Positions 7,885 to 16,722 of a stretch of DNA of 64,000 bases are shown piece by piece. The stretch is taken from contig JAFRUR010000074.1 in the NCBI GenBank assembly GCA_017438775.1, forward strand, positions 1 to 64,000, read 5' to 3'. The position numbers were made by a program, and so were the translations under genes. Positions within the stretch are counted from its first letter, which is position 1, and every line of letters begins with the position of its first letter. This stretch comes from Lachnospiraceae bacterium. GTDB taxonomy: Bacteria; Bacillota; Clostridia; Lachnospirales; Lachnospiraceae. The notes under the pieces were generated by a model that was given only the letters and a program-made list of their open reading frames with translations, was not told the DNA's origin and did not search any database.

Positions 7885-8208
7885 ATGGCAGCGGAAAACC
7901 AGCAGGCGGAACAGCAGGAGATGATCCGCGTCATGACGCAGGCGCTTCCCCACCTGCGCAAAGAGCTCCATGTATAGCAGACGGAGCTCGCGGAAAAGGT
8001 GGGCGTCAGCCGCCAGATGATCTCGCTCATCGAGCGGGGGATTCAGCCGATGACCTGGACCCTGTTTCTCGCCATCGTGTTTTTCTTCAAGTCCAACAAC
8101 GACTTCGTGGACGGAAAACGCAGGATTCTCAAGAAGTACCCCAATGTCGTGGAACAGATGCTGCTTCTGAACGACCGCATGAACCGCAGAACGGAGACAA
8201 AAGAATGA
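7885..8208 (+). pseudogene. XRE-family regulator interrupted by an in-frame TAG
   Basis: Read through one TAG codon at 7975-7977 (codon 31), this frame gives a 107-residue helix-turn-helix protein. Before the stop it reads LPHLRKELHV; after it QTELAEKVGVSRQMISLIERG, which is a complete XRE DNA-binding domain, then PMTWTLFLAIVFFFKSNN. The ribosome binding site GGGAGGC and ATG at 7885 are intact and the reading frame is otherwise clean, so the change is a single recent substitution, an expressed amber read-through, or a sequencing error. The stop TGA overlaps the EssC start (ATGA), a sign of translational coupling. An internal start at 7999 would lack the first helices. It is the likely regulator of the operon. 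Confidence 0.75.
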
Positions 8209-11200
8209 TCGTAACAACCATCAGCCGCAATACGATCCACACCACCACGCTGCCGCAGAAGGTCACAGGCCAGTACTGGCTGTTCGAGATGACGGAAACG
8301 GGGCCGCAGCGCCTCATCAGCGTGGACGGCCTGCAGGAAGCCTGGATCCTGCGCTCCGGCCGCCGCGTGCACGCGGTGGACCGCGACGGGAACGTCATGA
8401 AGAACGCGGCGCTGTCCCCCCAGACCGTCACCGTGCTGGAGAAGGCGGACGGGGAGCGCGTGCTCGTTTTCGCGGAGCCCGTCACGGACGACCGCCTCGT
8501 CTTTTCCAAGTTCATCCCTTCCGGGGATATGGACATCACCATCGGGCGCGCCTCGCACAACGACATCTGTTTCACGAGCCAGGTCGTCTCCGGAGAGCAC
8601 GCTGTCCTCTCGTGCCATGGCGGCATCTGGAGCATCGCGGACCGCGGCAGCACCAACGGGACCTTCGTGAATGAGGAGCGTGTCTCCTCGGCCGCGCTCG
8701 CGGTCGGCGACTGCATCTTCATCATGGGCCTCAAGATCGTGATCGGGAAGGGCTTCTTCGCGGTCAACGATCCCGACGGGCTGGTGCGCGTCTCGGAGCG
8801 CCTGCAGCGCTTCCGCCACCAGGTCGCGGCGGAGATCCCGGAAGAGGAGGAGTGGGACGCGGAGCCCTTGCAGCTCCCGTATTTCTCCCGCAGCCCGCGC
8901 TTCCTGCAGGAAGTGAAGACCGCGAAGATCAAGCTGGACACGCCGCCGCAGAGCCCGCTGGCGCAGGAACTGCCGTGGTTCCTCGTGATCGGCTCCTCGC
9001 TGGCCATGGGCATGATGTCCCTGATCACCCTGATCAGCGCGATCGCGGCGCACAACGTGACGTCCATGGCCATGGGCGGCAGCATGCTGCTCGGCACCGT
9101 CCTCCTGCCGATCATCACGAAGCGCTACGAAAAGAGCATGAAGAAGAAAAAGGAGGCCCTGCGGCAGACCAAGTACACCGCGTACCTGGAGCAGGTCCGC
9201 CGGCAGATCGCAGAGGAATCCGAGCGCCAGGAGCAGCTGCTCCACAAGAACCACGTGACCGTGGAGGAGTGCGCGGACCGGGTGCTGGAGGAGAAGCCCC
9301 AGCTCTGGGACCGCAGCGCGCGCCAGAACGATTTCCTGACTGTGCGCCTCGGCCTGGGCGAGCGGGAGCTCAACGCGGACGTCCAGGTCCCCGAGAAGAA
9401 GTTCACGCTTGAAGAGGACAACCTCGAAGAGGCCCTGTACAAGCTCGCGGATGCCCCGCGCCGCTTAAAGGACGTGCCCATCACCGTCTCCCTGAAGAAG
9501 TGCCGGACCCTCGGCCTGGTGAGCGCATCGGAGGCCGGCGGGCGTCTGATCCGCAACCTGATCGTCCAGCTGTCCGCGTTCTACGGCTATGATGAAGTCA
9601 AGCTGGTCTTCCTGATGGACCGCGAGCAGGCCCGCGGAGAATTCGAATTCGTCCGCTGGCTCCCGCACGTCTGGTCGGACGACCGGTCCCTGCGCATGAT
9701 CGCGACGGACCACGACGAGGCGAAGCTCCTGTCCGCCGCGCTGGAAGGCTTCTTCACGGACCGCGCCGCGGCCGGGAACGAGCGCGACGACGACCCGTCG
9801 CCCTACTACGTCATCTTCGATCTCGCGCCCGAGACCTCCCGCTCCGCGGAGTTCCTGAAGGTCCTGCTGAAGGACCGGCCCGGCCTCGGCGCCAGCGTCG
9901 TCAGCATGGCGCCCACGTTCCAGCTCCTGCCCAAGGAGTGCTCGACCGTGATCGAGCTGAGCGGCGTGGAATCCGGCCGGATCTTCGAAAAGGACGTCGC
10001 GCCGCAGGACATCGTGACCTTCCGCCTGGACGCGGAGGCCTCCGCCCCGCCCATGGTCCTGTCCAAGCATCTGGCGAACGTGTTCCTCGACACGGAGGAC
10101 ACCAAGTACGTGATGCCGAAGATGGTCACCTTCCTGGAGATGTACGGGGTCGGCCGCATCGAGCACCTGAACCCCGATTCCCGCTGGAAGGAGAACGACC
10201 CGACCAAGAGCCTGAACGCGCCCGTCGGTGTGGATACGAGCGGCCGGCTGTTCAAGCTGGATCTGCATGAAAAGTTCCACGGCCCGCACGGCCTCGTGGC
10301 CGGCATGACCGGCTCCGGAAAGTCGGAGTTCATCATCACCTACATCCTCTCGATGGCCGTGAACTACCACCCCGATGAGGTCGCCTTCATCCTGATCGAC
10401 TACAAGGGCGGCGGTCTGGCCGGCGCCTTCGTGGACGAGGACAAGGGCATCCGCCTGCCGCACGTGGCCGGCACGATCACCAACCTCGACGGCCCGAGCA
10501 TCACGCGCTCCCTGATCTCCATCCAGTCGGAGCTGCGCCACCGCCAGGCGATCTTCAACGAGGCGAAGAAGGTGTCCAACGAGGGCACCATGGACATCTA
10601 TAAGTATCAGAAACTGTTCCGCCGCGGCCTCGTGAAGGAGCCGCTGCCGCACCTCTTCATCATCTCGGACGAGTTCGCGGAGCTCAAGACCCAGCAGCCC
10701 GAGTTCATGGAGCAGCTGATCAGCGCGGCCCGCATCGGCCGAAGCCTGGGCGTGCACCTGATCCTCGCGACCCAGAAGCCGAGCGGCGTCGTGGACGACC
10801 AGATCTGGTCCAACAGCCGCTTCCGCGTCTGCCTGAAGGTGCAGGAGAAGGCGGACAGCATGGATATGATCAAGCGCCCGGATGCGGCCGCCCTCGCGGA
10901 GACCGGCCGGTTCTACCTGCAGGTCGGCTTCAACGAATTCTTCGATATGGGCCAGTCGGCCTGGTGCGGCGCCCCGTACGCCCCGTCGGAGCGTCCGGTC
11001 GTGGAAAAGGACAACAGCGTCCGCGTGATCGACACCCTGGGCCGCACCCGCACGGAGGTCAAGCCGCGCAATACCCACCTGACCGGAAACGAGGTCAAGC
11101 AGGTCGTGGCCCTGGTCAAGTACCTGTCCGACATCGCGGAGGAGGAGAACATCCACGAGCGTCAGCTCTGGCTCCCGCCCATCCCCGCTCAGATCTTCGT

Positions 11201-12818
11201 GGACCAGCTGGAAGAGAAGTACGGCTATCAGCCTGAGGCCTACCGGCTGAATCCGGTCCTCGGAGAATACGACGACCCGTTCAACCAGGAGCAGCACCTG
11301 CTGACCCTGCCCCTGTCCGACGAGGGCCACACCATCGTGTACGGCTCCACCGGCAGCGGCACGGAGGAACTCCTGGGCACCCTCACCTACTCGATCCTGC
11401 GCCATCACAGCGCGGAGGAGGTCCAGCTCTACATCATGGACTTCGGCGGAGAGACCCTGGGGGCCTTCCGCGCCGCGCCGCAGGTGGGCGACGTCATCTT
11501 CTCCACGGACGAGGAAAAGGTCGCCAACCTCTTCAAGATGCTGAAGAGCGAGTGCGCATCCCGCCGCAAGGCCTTCGCCCCGTACGGCGGCAACTACCGC
11601 GCGTATGTGGAGAAGAGCGGGGAGAAACCGCATGAGATCGTTGTGATGATCAACAACTACGCGGCCTTCTCCGACCTGTACGAGAACATGGAGGACGATC
11701 TGGCGTCCCTGACCCGCGAGTGCCGCAAGTACGGCATCTACTTCGTCATGACGGCCGCCGCGGGCAGTGCGGTCCGCTACCGCATGCAGCAGAACTTCAG
11801 CCAGATGCTGGTCCTGCAGATGAACGACCCTTCGGACTACGTCGCCATCCTCGGACAGACCGAGGGCATCACGCCGTCGCACCTGCCCGGACGCGGCATC
11901 CTGCGCCGCGGCCAGGTCTACGAGTTCCAGACCGCGCGTCCCGAGGACGCACCGGACGACATGGAGCTGTACCGCAGCTTCGCGGAGAAGCTGTCCGCGG
12001 AGGCGGAGGCGGCCGGCCTGAGCGCCCGCCGCGTGCCCGTCCTGCCGGAGACGGTCCTGCCAGAGCACGTGGAGGAGGAACTGACCGGGCCGGAGCACCT
12101 GCCGGTCGGCCTTGAGAAGGAGCAGCTCGGCATCGTCGCGATCGACGTGAAGAGCCCCGTCGTCTATCCGTTCTACGCGGAGAAGGCGTCCTCGCTGATC
12201 GACTTCACGGCGTCGGCCGCGAGCCTCCTCGCGCGGACGGGCGCGGACGTGACTGTCGTGGATCCCTCGGGCATGCTGCCCGACGGGCCGTACGACAGGA
12301 TCACGGACGACCTCGACGATTTCGTGATCACACTTTTCATGGACGTCCTCACCCGCAACAACGAGTACAAGGACGCCGGGCTGGACGCCTCGGTCCTCGA
12401 GGCCTATGAGGAGAAGTACTACGTCATCTTCGGCATGAAGGCGCTGCAGGACAGGCTGTCGGAAGACGCGCTGGACAAGTTTAAGATCCTGCTCGAGAAG
12501 ACGGAGAGCATCTACAAACTGCACTTTATCGTCGCCGAGGAGGTCGGCCAGGTCCGGAACTACTCCTTCCAGGGCTGGTTCCGCCGGCAGGTGCCGGGCG
12601 GGGACGGCGTCTGGGTCGGGAACGGCCTGTACGACCAGTACACGCTCAAGCTGGCGCAGTCGAAGACGACGTCCGAGACCGTCGGCCGTGACTTCGGCTA
12701 CGTGGTGAGCGGCGGCCGCGAGCAGCTCGTGAAACTGGTCCGCGTTCCCGCGGAGGAAGAGCCCGCGTGGGGCGGAGAGGAGACCGTCACCGAAGAGGAG
12801 GAGGAAGCCGATGTATAA
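8205..12818 (+). CDS. essC: EssC-type FtsK/SpoIIIE ATPase of a type VII secretion system
   Basis: A 1537-residue membrane ATPase that drives export of WXG100-type substrates. An FHA domain lies near residues 95-190 (IGRASHND around 113-120, then STNGTFVN). Two transmembrane helices lie near 255-308. Three ATPase-like domains follow. The first has Walker A GMTGSGKS with K706 and Walker B LFIISDEF with D822. The second has a degenerate P-loop GSTGSGTE, with T1053 where lysine is expected. The third has no clear P-loop. This is the standard EssC/EccC plan. Start 8205 overlaps the stop of the XRE frame; the longer in-frame extension upstream is not protein-like. The FHA domain is notable because kinases and phosphatases are encoded downstream. 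Confidence 0.93.
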   Translation: MIVTTISRNTIHTTTLPQKVTGQYWLFEMTETGPQRLISVDGLQEAWILRSGRRVHAVDRDGNVMKNAALSPQTVTVLEKADGERVLVFAEPVTDDRLVFSKFIPSGDMDITIGRASHNDICFTSQVVSGEHAVLSCHGGIWSIADRGSTNGTFVNEERVSSAALAVGDCIFIMGLKIVIGKGFFAVNDPDGLVRVSERLQRFRHQVAAEIPEEEEWDAEPLQLPYFSRSPRFLQEVKTAKIKLDTPPQSPLAQELPWFLVIGSSLAMGMMSLITLISAIAAHNVTSMAMGGSMLLGTVLLPIITKRYEKSMKKKKEALRQTKYTAYLEQVRRQIAEESERQEQLLHKNHVTVEECADRVLEEKPQLWDRSARQNDFLTVRLGLGERELNADVQVPEKKFTLEEDNLEEALYKLADAPRRLKDVPITVSLKKCRTLGLVSASEAGGRLIRNLIVQLSAFYGYDEVKLVFLMDREQARGEFEFVRWLPHVWSDDRSLRMIATDHDEAKLLSAALEGFFTDRAAAGNERDDDPSPYYVIFDLAPETSRSAEFLKVLLKDRPGLGASVVSMAPTFQLLPKECSTVIELSGVESGRIFEKDVAPQDIVTFRLDAEASAPPMVLSKHLANVFLDTEDTKYVMPKMVTFLEMYGVGRIEHLNPDSRWKENDPTKSLNAPVGVDTSGRLFKLDLHEKFHGPHGLVAGMTGSGKSEFIITYILSMAVNYHPDEVAFILIDYKGGGLAGAFVDEDKGIRLPHVAGTITNLDGPSITRSLISIQSELRHRQAIFNEAKKVSNEGTMDIYKYQKLFRRGLVKEPLPHLFIISDEFAELKTQQPEFMEQLISAARIGRSLGVHLILATQKPSGVVDDQIWSNSRFRVCLKVQEKADSMDMIKRPDAAALAETGRFYLQVGFNEFFDMGQSAWCGAPYAPSERPVVEKDNSVRVIDTLGRTRTEVKPRNTHLTGNEVKQVVALVKYLSDIAEEENIHERQLWLPPIPAQIFVDQLEEKYGYQPEAYRLNPVLGEYDDPFNQEQHLLTLPLSDEGHTIVYGSTGSGTEELLGTLTYSILRHHSAEEVQLYIMDFGGETLGAFRAAPQVGDVIFSTDEEKVANLFKMLKSECASRRKAFAPYGGNYRAYVEKSGEKPHEIVVMINNYAAFSDLYENMEDDLASLTRECRKYGIYFVMTAAAGSAVRYRMQQNFSQMLVLQMNDPSDYVAILGQTEGITPSHLPGRGILRRGQVYEFQTARPEDAPDDMELYRSFAEKLSAEAEAAGLSARRVPVLPETVLPEHVEEELTGPEHLPVGLEKEQLGIVAIDVKSPVVYPFYAEKASSLIDFTASAASLLARTGADVTVVDPSGMLPDGPYDRITDDLDDFVITLFMDVLTRNNEYKDAGLDASVLEAYEEKYYVIFGMKALQDRLSEDALDKFKILLEKTESIYKLHFIVAEEVGQVRNYSFQGWFRRQVPGGDGVWVGNGLYDQYTLKLAQSKTTSETVGRDFGYVVSGGREQLVKLVRVPAEEEPAWGGEETVTEEEEEADV

Positions 12819-13062
12819 GGTACTGACAGAGGTGTACGTGCCCTCGGTGGGGGAGACGTTCGAGATCTACCTTCCGGCCGAGAGCCGGGTGAGCGAGGTG
12901 CTTCCCCTCATCCAGCAGGCCGTCGCGGAACTGACCGCCGGGGCCTTCCGCCCCAACGGGGAGGTCGTTCTCTGCGAGAGGGAGAGCGGCATGGTCTACA
13001 ACATCAACATGACGGTGGAGGAGATCGGCCTGAAAAACGGGTCGCGCCTGATGATCGTCTGA
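12811..13062 (+). CDS. YukD/EsaB-like ubiquitin-fold protein
   Basis: An 83-residue protein that overlaps the 3' end of essC by 8 bp. It has the beta-grasp pattern of YukD/EsaB proteins: an N-terminal hairpin, a helix RVSEVLPLIQQAVAEL, and a C-terminal strand NGSRLMIV. These small ubiquitin-like proteins are conserved parts of Firmicutes type VII systems and act in the cytoplasm, probably on assembly or regulation. The gene overlap implies translational coupling with EssC. It is the only other canonical core component I can recognise here. Confidence 0.85.
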   Translation: MYKVLTEVYVPSVGETFEIYLPAESRVSEVLPLIQQAVAELTAGAFRPNGEVVLCERESGMVYNINMTVEEIGLKNGSRLMIV

Positions 13063-13131
13063 AGCAGCAAACTTAAGGAGATGTAAAGGAGCAATAGGGC
13101 TCTTTGCATAAAACAACAAGGAGGGATCAAT

Positions 13132-13434
13132 ATGTCCAAAGTCATCCGCGTCGAGCCGGCCCGTCTGGAAGCAGCAGCCGGAAAGATCGACAACCAGGCA
13201 GCCGAGTACAGAAAGCTCTACGAGCAGCTGTACACCGAAGTGGACTCCATGTCCAGCGCGTGGCAGGGCGCCGACAATCTGGCCTTCACGAGCCAGATCG
13301 CGGGCTTCCGCGATGATTTCACCGCGATGTACACCCTGATGACGCAGTATGCGGAGTTCCTGAAGAACAGCGCCGCGGCCTACCGCGAGACGCAGCAGGA
13401 AGTCGTGTCCCAGGCGAAGAAGCTTGTCAACTGA
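13132..13434 (+). CDS. WXG100 protein (WQG)
   Basis: A 100-residue helical hairpin protein with WQG at residues 44-46 between two amphipathic helices, which is the WXG100 (ESAT-6-like) signature. Such proteins are exported by the EssC machine as dimers and often help other substrates. A long A-rich leader with AAGGAGGG precedes the ATG. It is the first of four small helical proteins before the effectors. Confidence 0.9.
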   Translation: MSKVIRVEPARLEAAAGKIDNQAAEYRKLYEQLYTEVDSMSSAWQGADNLAFTSQIAGFRDDFTAMYTLMTQYAEFLKNSAAAYRETQQEVVSQAKKLVN

Positions 13435-13464
13435 CGCCGCAGGAAAAGAAAGGAGAGCAAAGTC

Positions 13465-13767
13465 ATGGCAGCAGACGGAATCCAAATCACTCTTGGCGAA
13501 CTGACTCAGGTCGCCGGCAATATCCGCTCCCTGAACACCAGCCTGACGGCGTGCCTCGAGGAGTGCCGCTCCACGATGAACGCGCTTGCCCAGGACTGGT
13601 CGAGCGAGTCTTCCGAGACGATCCGCGCGAAGTTTAACGCGCACGCGGCTCATTTTGAGGAGTACCGCAACGTCATCGATTCGTACGCGAAGTTCCTGGA
13701 CAGCACCGCGTCCGCGTACGAGGCAACGGAGAATTCCATCAACAGCAACGCGAACCTGTTTAAGTAA
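13465..13767 (+). CDS. WXG100-like protein (WSS)
   Basis: A 100-residue helical hairpin protein with WSS at residues 45-47 in place of WXG, surrounded by QDWSSESSETIRAKF. It is the size and shape of WXG100 proteins, and the ending LFK recurs in the gene at 14201. It may pair with the preceding WQG protein as a heterodimer, as in ESAT-6/CFP-10, but this is inference. AAAGGAGAG lies upstream of the start. Confidence 0.8.
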   Translation: MAADGIQITLGELTQVAGNIRSLNTSLTACLEECRSTMNALAQDWSSESSETIRAKFNAHAAHFEEYRNVIDSYAKFLDSTASAYEATENSINSNANLFK

Positions 13768-13890
13768 GCCGGGCCCTGCGTCCGGATGCGTCCGGGCGGG
13801 AGAGACCGGCTGCCCCGGGGACTATCCCCGCGCGTTTCGGGGCGCGGCTCATCGGTGCCGCGCCCCGGGGGAACGAATGGAGCGCAGACT

Positions 13891-14190
13891 ATGGGAACGA
13901 TCAAGGTTTCGCCGGATAAAATGAAAGCCGGCGCCAACAAAATCGAGAAGAATCTCAAGGAATTTGAGAAGGACTACAAACAGCTGACCGCACTGATCAA
14001 CCGCAACGAAGCGGCCTTCGACCAGGCGACGCTGACCGCCATCAGGCAGTCCGTGGAAAAGATGGACAAGCAGTACAAGGACATGGTGTCCTATCTGGGC
14101 AAGGTCGTCACGGTCGCAAAAAATGTCGCGTCGGAGTACGAAAAGGCCAACGAGGCCGCCGGCAAGCGGATCTCCGCGATCACGATCTGA
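13891..14190 (+). CDS. Small helical WXG100/Lap-like protein without tryptophan
   Basis: A 99-residue protein predicted as two long helices (IEKNLKEFEKDYKQLTALI and SVEKMDKQYKDMVSYLGKV) but with no WXG motif. Position and size suggest a WXG100-fold partner or an LXG-associated alpha-helical (Lap) protein, which acts as a targeting factor for type VII effectors. Start 13891 (ATG, MGTIKVSPDK) is preferred; the upstream in-frame extension is GC-rich and not protein-like. The ribosome binding site is weak. Confidence 0.7.
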   Translation: MGTIKVSPDKMKAGANKIEKNLKEFEKDYKQLTALINRNEAAFDQATLTAIRQSVEKMDKQYKDMVSYLGKVVTVAKNVASEYEKANEAAGKRISAITI

Positions 14191-14200
14191 GGAGGTAGAC

Positions 14201-14608
14201 ATGACGAATTTTGCAAAGACGGCCATGGAAGCCACCGATGTGATTCGCCAGGCGATGGAGCAGACGGCGACGGGCAGTTCCGCCGCAGCCGGCAGCGGCG
14301 CCGCGGGAGCAGGCGTCGTCCAGGCGGACAAGGCGAGCGTGCAGACGGTCCGCATGTTCGTGGACGGCTACTGCAAGAAACTGGAACTCGACCTGAAGAC
14401 GATCCAGTCCGGCGTGGACGCGGTCACCCAGAACTGGGAGTCCGACGTCTCTTCGCGGTTCGCGACGGAGTGCGCGAAGAAGATCACCGCGATGCGCCAG
14501 GAAAACAGCACCATCGACAAGAACATCAAGTCTTTCCTGGACCGATTCGTCGAGGCTTACGATTCGCAGGAGCATTTCATCCAGAACGCGGCGGAGCTTT
14601 TCAAGTAA
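14201..14608 (+). CDS. WXG100/Lap-like protein with Ala/Gly-rich insert
   Basis: A 135-residue helical protein. An Ala/Gly/Ser-rich segment near residues 24-40 separates a first helix from a WXG100-like hairpin with WES at 79-81. It ends in AAELFK, much like the protein at 13465. GAGGTAG lies before the ATG, only 10 bases after the previous stop. It is probably a dedicated partner or chaperone for the effector encoded next, since such helical proteins usually precede LXG-type effectors. This role is inferred from gene order. Confidence 0.7.
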   Translation: MTNFAKTAMEATDVIRQAMEQTATGSSAAAGSGAAGAGVVQADKASVQTVRMFVDGYCKKLELDLKTIQSGVDAVTQNWESDVSSRFATECAKKITAMRQENSTIDKNIKSFLDRFVEAYDSQEHFIQNAAELFK

Positions 14609-14637
14609 ACGCCGCCTGTTGAGGTACGGAGAAGATC

Positions 14638-15990
14638 ATGGCAAATGTGATCACATCCCACACAAAGATTCCCGGCGTCCGGGACGATCTGAAGACGGCC
14701 GCGAGCCGGGTGCAGAAATCTTTCCGGGAACTGTCCGCCGCGGACTACGTCTCGAGAGGCGGCATGGCCCTGGCTGACAGGGCGCCGGTCATCCGGAAGA
14801 TCTTCAATGAGGCGGAAGAGGCCCTCACGAAGGCCCACAGGTGCGCGAACGCGCTGGCCGGTGTCAAAAAGGTCCCGAAGGCCTCAAACGTCCCGTTTTC
14901 GGTGACGAGGTACACGCCGGGGAAGATCGTCCTGGATTCCAATCATGTGCAGTCCCACGTCACCGTCGTGAGAGATGCCGGACACCGGCTCGAGAACGAC
15001 CGGCAGATCGTCATCGCCTGCCGGCGTGAGTTCGAGAATCTCAAGGTCACGGACCAGCTGGTGAGCACTCTGGACGTCGTCGACGCGATGTTCCCGGTCG
15101 GTGTGCTCGGAAAGGCGGCGCTGATCGCGTACGTCAAGGAAGAGGCCACGAAGCAGCTGTACACCGCGGCAGTCAAACTGGACATGCTTTCGTCGTACTT
15201 CCTGGAGGCCGCCCACGGGGTGATGGAAGGAGCGGCGCAGCTGAGCGAGGTGGAAGAGAAGGTCCGCAGATCGTTCTTCGAGGACAAGATCAGCCGGACC
15301 TCTCAGATCACGAAGGACAACAAGCCTTCCCAGAAGGAGATCAAGCAGGAGGTCGGCGAACTCGAGCGCATGCAGGCGGAGTACACCCTGATCTACGGCG
15401 CACCGAGCGCGGAGATCGCCGCGGAGATCCAGCGCCTGAAGAAGCTGATGGTGATCGAGGTCGAGGTGCCGCTCAAGGGACAGAAGACCAACTACACCTG
15501 CGGCTCCGCTTCGGGCAGCATGATCCTGGCCGCCCTGGGCGTGAACGTTTCGGAAGAGGACGTTTACGCCTACGCCGGCAGAGGAGGGTACAACCCGACC
15601 GGCGTGGAGCGGCTCAAGGACACCATCAACCATTTCCTGGGCTGCAAGGCCTACCGCGTCCAGCAGACTTACGGCTGGAGCGACCAGCAGTACATCAATC
15701 TGATCAAGAGCAGCCTGGAGAAAGGATATCCGGTCCAGGCGCTGATCCGCGCGAACAGCAAGCAGCCGCTCGGGTATTCCACGAAGGGGCATTACTTCGT
15801 GATCACCGGGATCTATCAGGACGACAAGGGCGTCTGGCGCGTGAAGATCAACGACCCGTGGTCCAAGAACGCCTACGGAAAGAAGCCGTCGCCCACCAAT
15901 CACGATCTGACCATCGAGCAGCTGCGCAAGCTCAACAACGCGCACAGCGCGAACCTGATCGTCGCGACGAGTGCGAGCGCGAAGGGATAA
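14638..15990 (+). CDS. Type VII effector, N-type A with C39-like peptidase domain
   Basis: A 450-residue protein. Residues 1-275 are a helical N-terminal region shared with the proteins at 19394 and 20747, with FENLKVTDQLVSTLDVVDA and FEDKISRTSQITKDNKPS. The C-terminal 170 residues form a papain-like (C39_2-type) domain: C288 in NYTCGSAS, H385 in GHYFVITGIY and D406 in INDPW are in the right order for a catalytic triad. Such domains cut peptides or peptidoglycan cross-links. No signal peptide is present, which fits export through the EssC machine. It follows the small helical proteins directly. Function as a toxin or wall hydrolase is inferred. Confidence 0.8.
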   Translation: MANVITSHTKIPGVRDDLKTAASRVQKSFRELSAADYVSRGGMALADRAPVIRKIFNEAEEALTKAHRCANALAGVKKVPKASNVPFSVTRYTPGKIVLDSNHVQSHVTVVRDAGHRLENDRQIVIACRREFENLKVTDQLVSTLDVVDAMFPVGVLGKAALIAYVKEEATKQLYTAAVKLDMLSSYFLEAAHGVMEGAAQLSEVEEKVRRSFFEDKISRTSQITKDNKPSQKEIKQEVGELERMQAEYTLIYGAPSAEIAAEIQRLKKLMVIEVEVPLKGQKTNYTCGSASGSMILAALGVNVSEEDVYAYAGRGGYNPTGVERLKDTINHFLGCKAYRVQQTYGWSDQQYINLIKSSLEKGYPVQALIRANSKQPLGYSTKGHYFVITGIYQDDKGVWRVKINDPWSKNAYGKKPSPTNHDLTIEQLRKLNNAHSANLIVATSASAKG

Positions 15991-16074
15991 GGTCCGGCAG
16001 AAACGGCCGGACCGGAGGCGTCCGGGCGGGGTCCCGGCGCGCACATAAGGATCGGAAGCAGGACGGAGGCAGTC

Positions 16075-16665
16075 ATGCAGGAAGAACTGAGGAAACTGAT
16101 CGAAGAGAACCGCCGTGTCATGGAGGAAATCATCTCCTACGGCTCGCTCCCGCTGGGGGAGGAGAGCGCGGACGGGATGACGGCCCGCGTCGTCTCGGAG
16201 GAATTCCGCACCCTCGAAGACCTCCGCGCCTACCTGTGCGGGATCTATACGCCGGAGGAGGCGGAGCGCCTTCTCACGGACGGCGATATCGGCGGCCCGC
16301 AGTACATCGAGAAAGACGGACAGCTCTGGTACGATCTGCAGTGGATAATCGGCGGAGCGCCGTGCCCGTGGAAGAGCTGGACCGCGGAGCCGGAGAAACT
16401 TCCGGCGGATGGGGAGCGCGCGGATATCACCGTCCGCGTGATCTTCGACACCGGGGAGCCGGATCCGGACGAAGAGGAAGAGGAGCTGACGGGCACCTAT
16501 CACCTGACCGCTGTCAGGACGGATGCGGGCTGGCGCCTCGAGAAGATGGCCGACACCCCGGACGAGTGGCTCGTCACGTATGAGGATGAGGAGACGGCGG
16601 AAGAAGCGCCGGAGGAAGAAGAGGCAGCCGGGGAAGAATTGCCGGAGGCGGACGAGGAAGCATAA
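16075..16665 (+). CDS. Acidic protein, possible IseA-like immunity factor
   Basis: A 196-residue very acidic protein with a tail made largely of Glu, Asp and Ala. The middle part (FRTLEDLRAYLCGIYTPEEA, then YIEKDGQLWYDL, then TVRVIFDT, YHLTAVRTDAGWRLEKM) resembles IseA/DL-endopeptidase inhibitor-like domains, though I can only judge this by eye. Its place directly after a C39-like effector suggests an immunity role. There is no signal peptide or membrane helix, so it would act in the cytoplasm before export. Confidence 0.5.
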   Translation: MQEELRKLIEENRRVMEEIISYGSLPLGEESADGMTARVVSEEFRTLEDLRAYLCGIYTPEEAERLLTDGDIGGPQYIEKDGQLWYDLQWIIGGAPCPWKSWTAEPEKLPADGERADITVRVIFDTGEPDPDEEEEELTGTYHLTAVRTDAGWRLEKMADTPDEWLVTYEDEETAEEAPEEEEAAGEELPEADEEA

Positions 16666-16722
16666 CACCGGAGGGGGGCCGCAGCGGCGCCCCGACCCGC
16701 AGAAAAGGCGGAAGAGCGTGAC

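Noticed and set aside
7812..8204. An N-terminal extension of about 130 residues in frame with EssC
   Set aside because: It has no protein-like pattern and overlaps the XRE frame, which is well conserved. The EssC start at 8205 is coupled to the XRE stop.
9465..12524. A 1019-codon open frame on the minus strand opposite essC
   Set aside because: It is the antisense of a clear EssC protein. GC-rich codon use suppresses stops on the opposite strand; the translation is rich in Arg, Leu and Val without domains.
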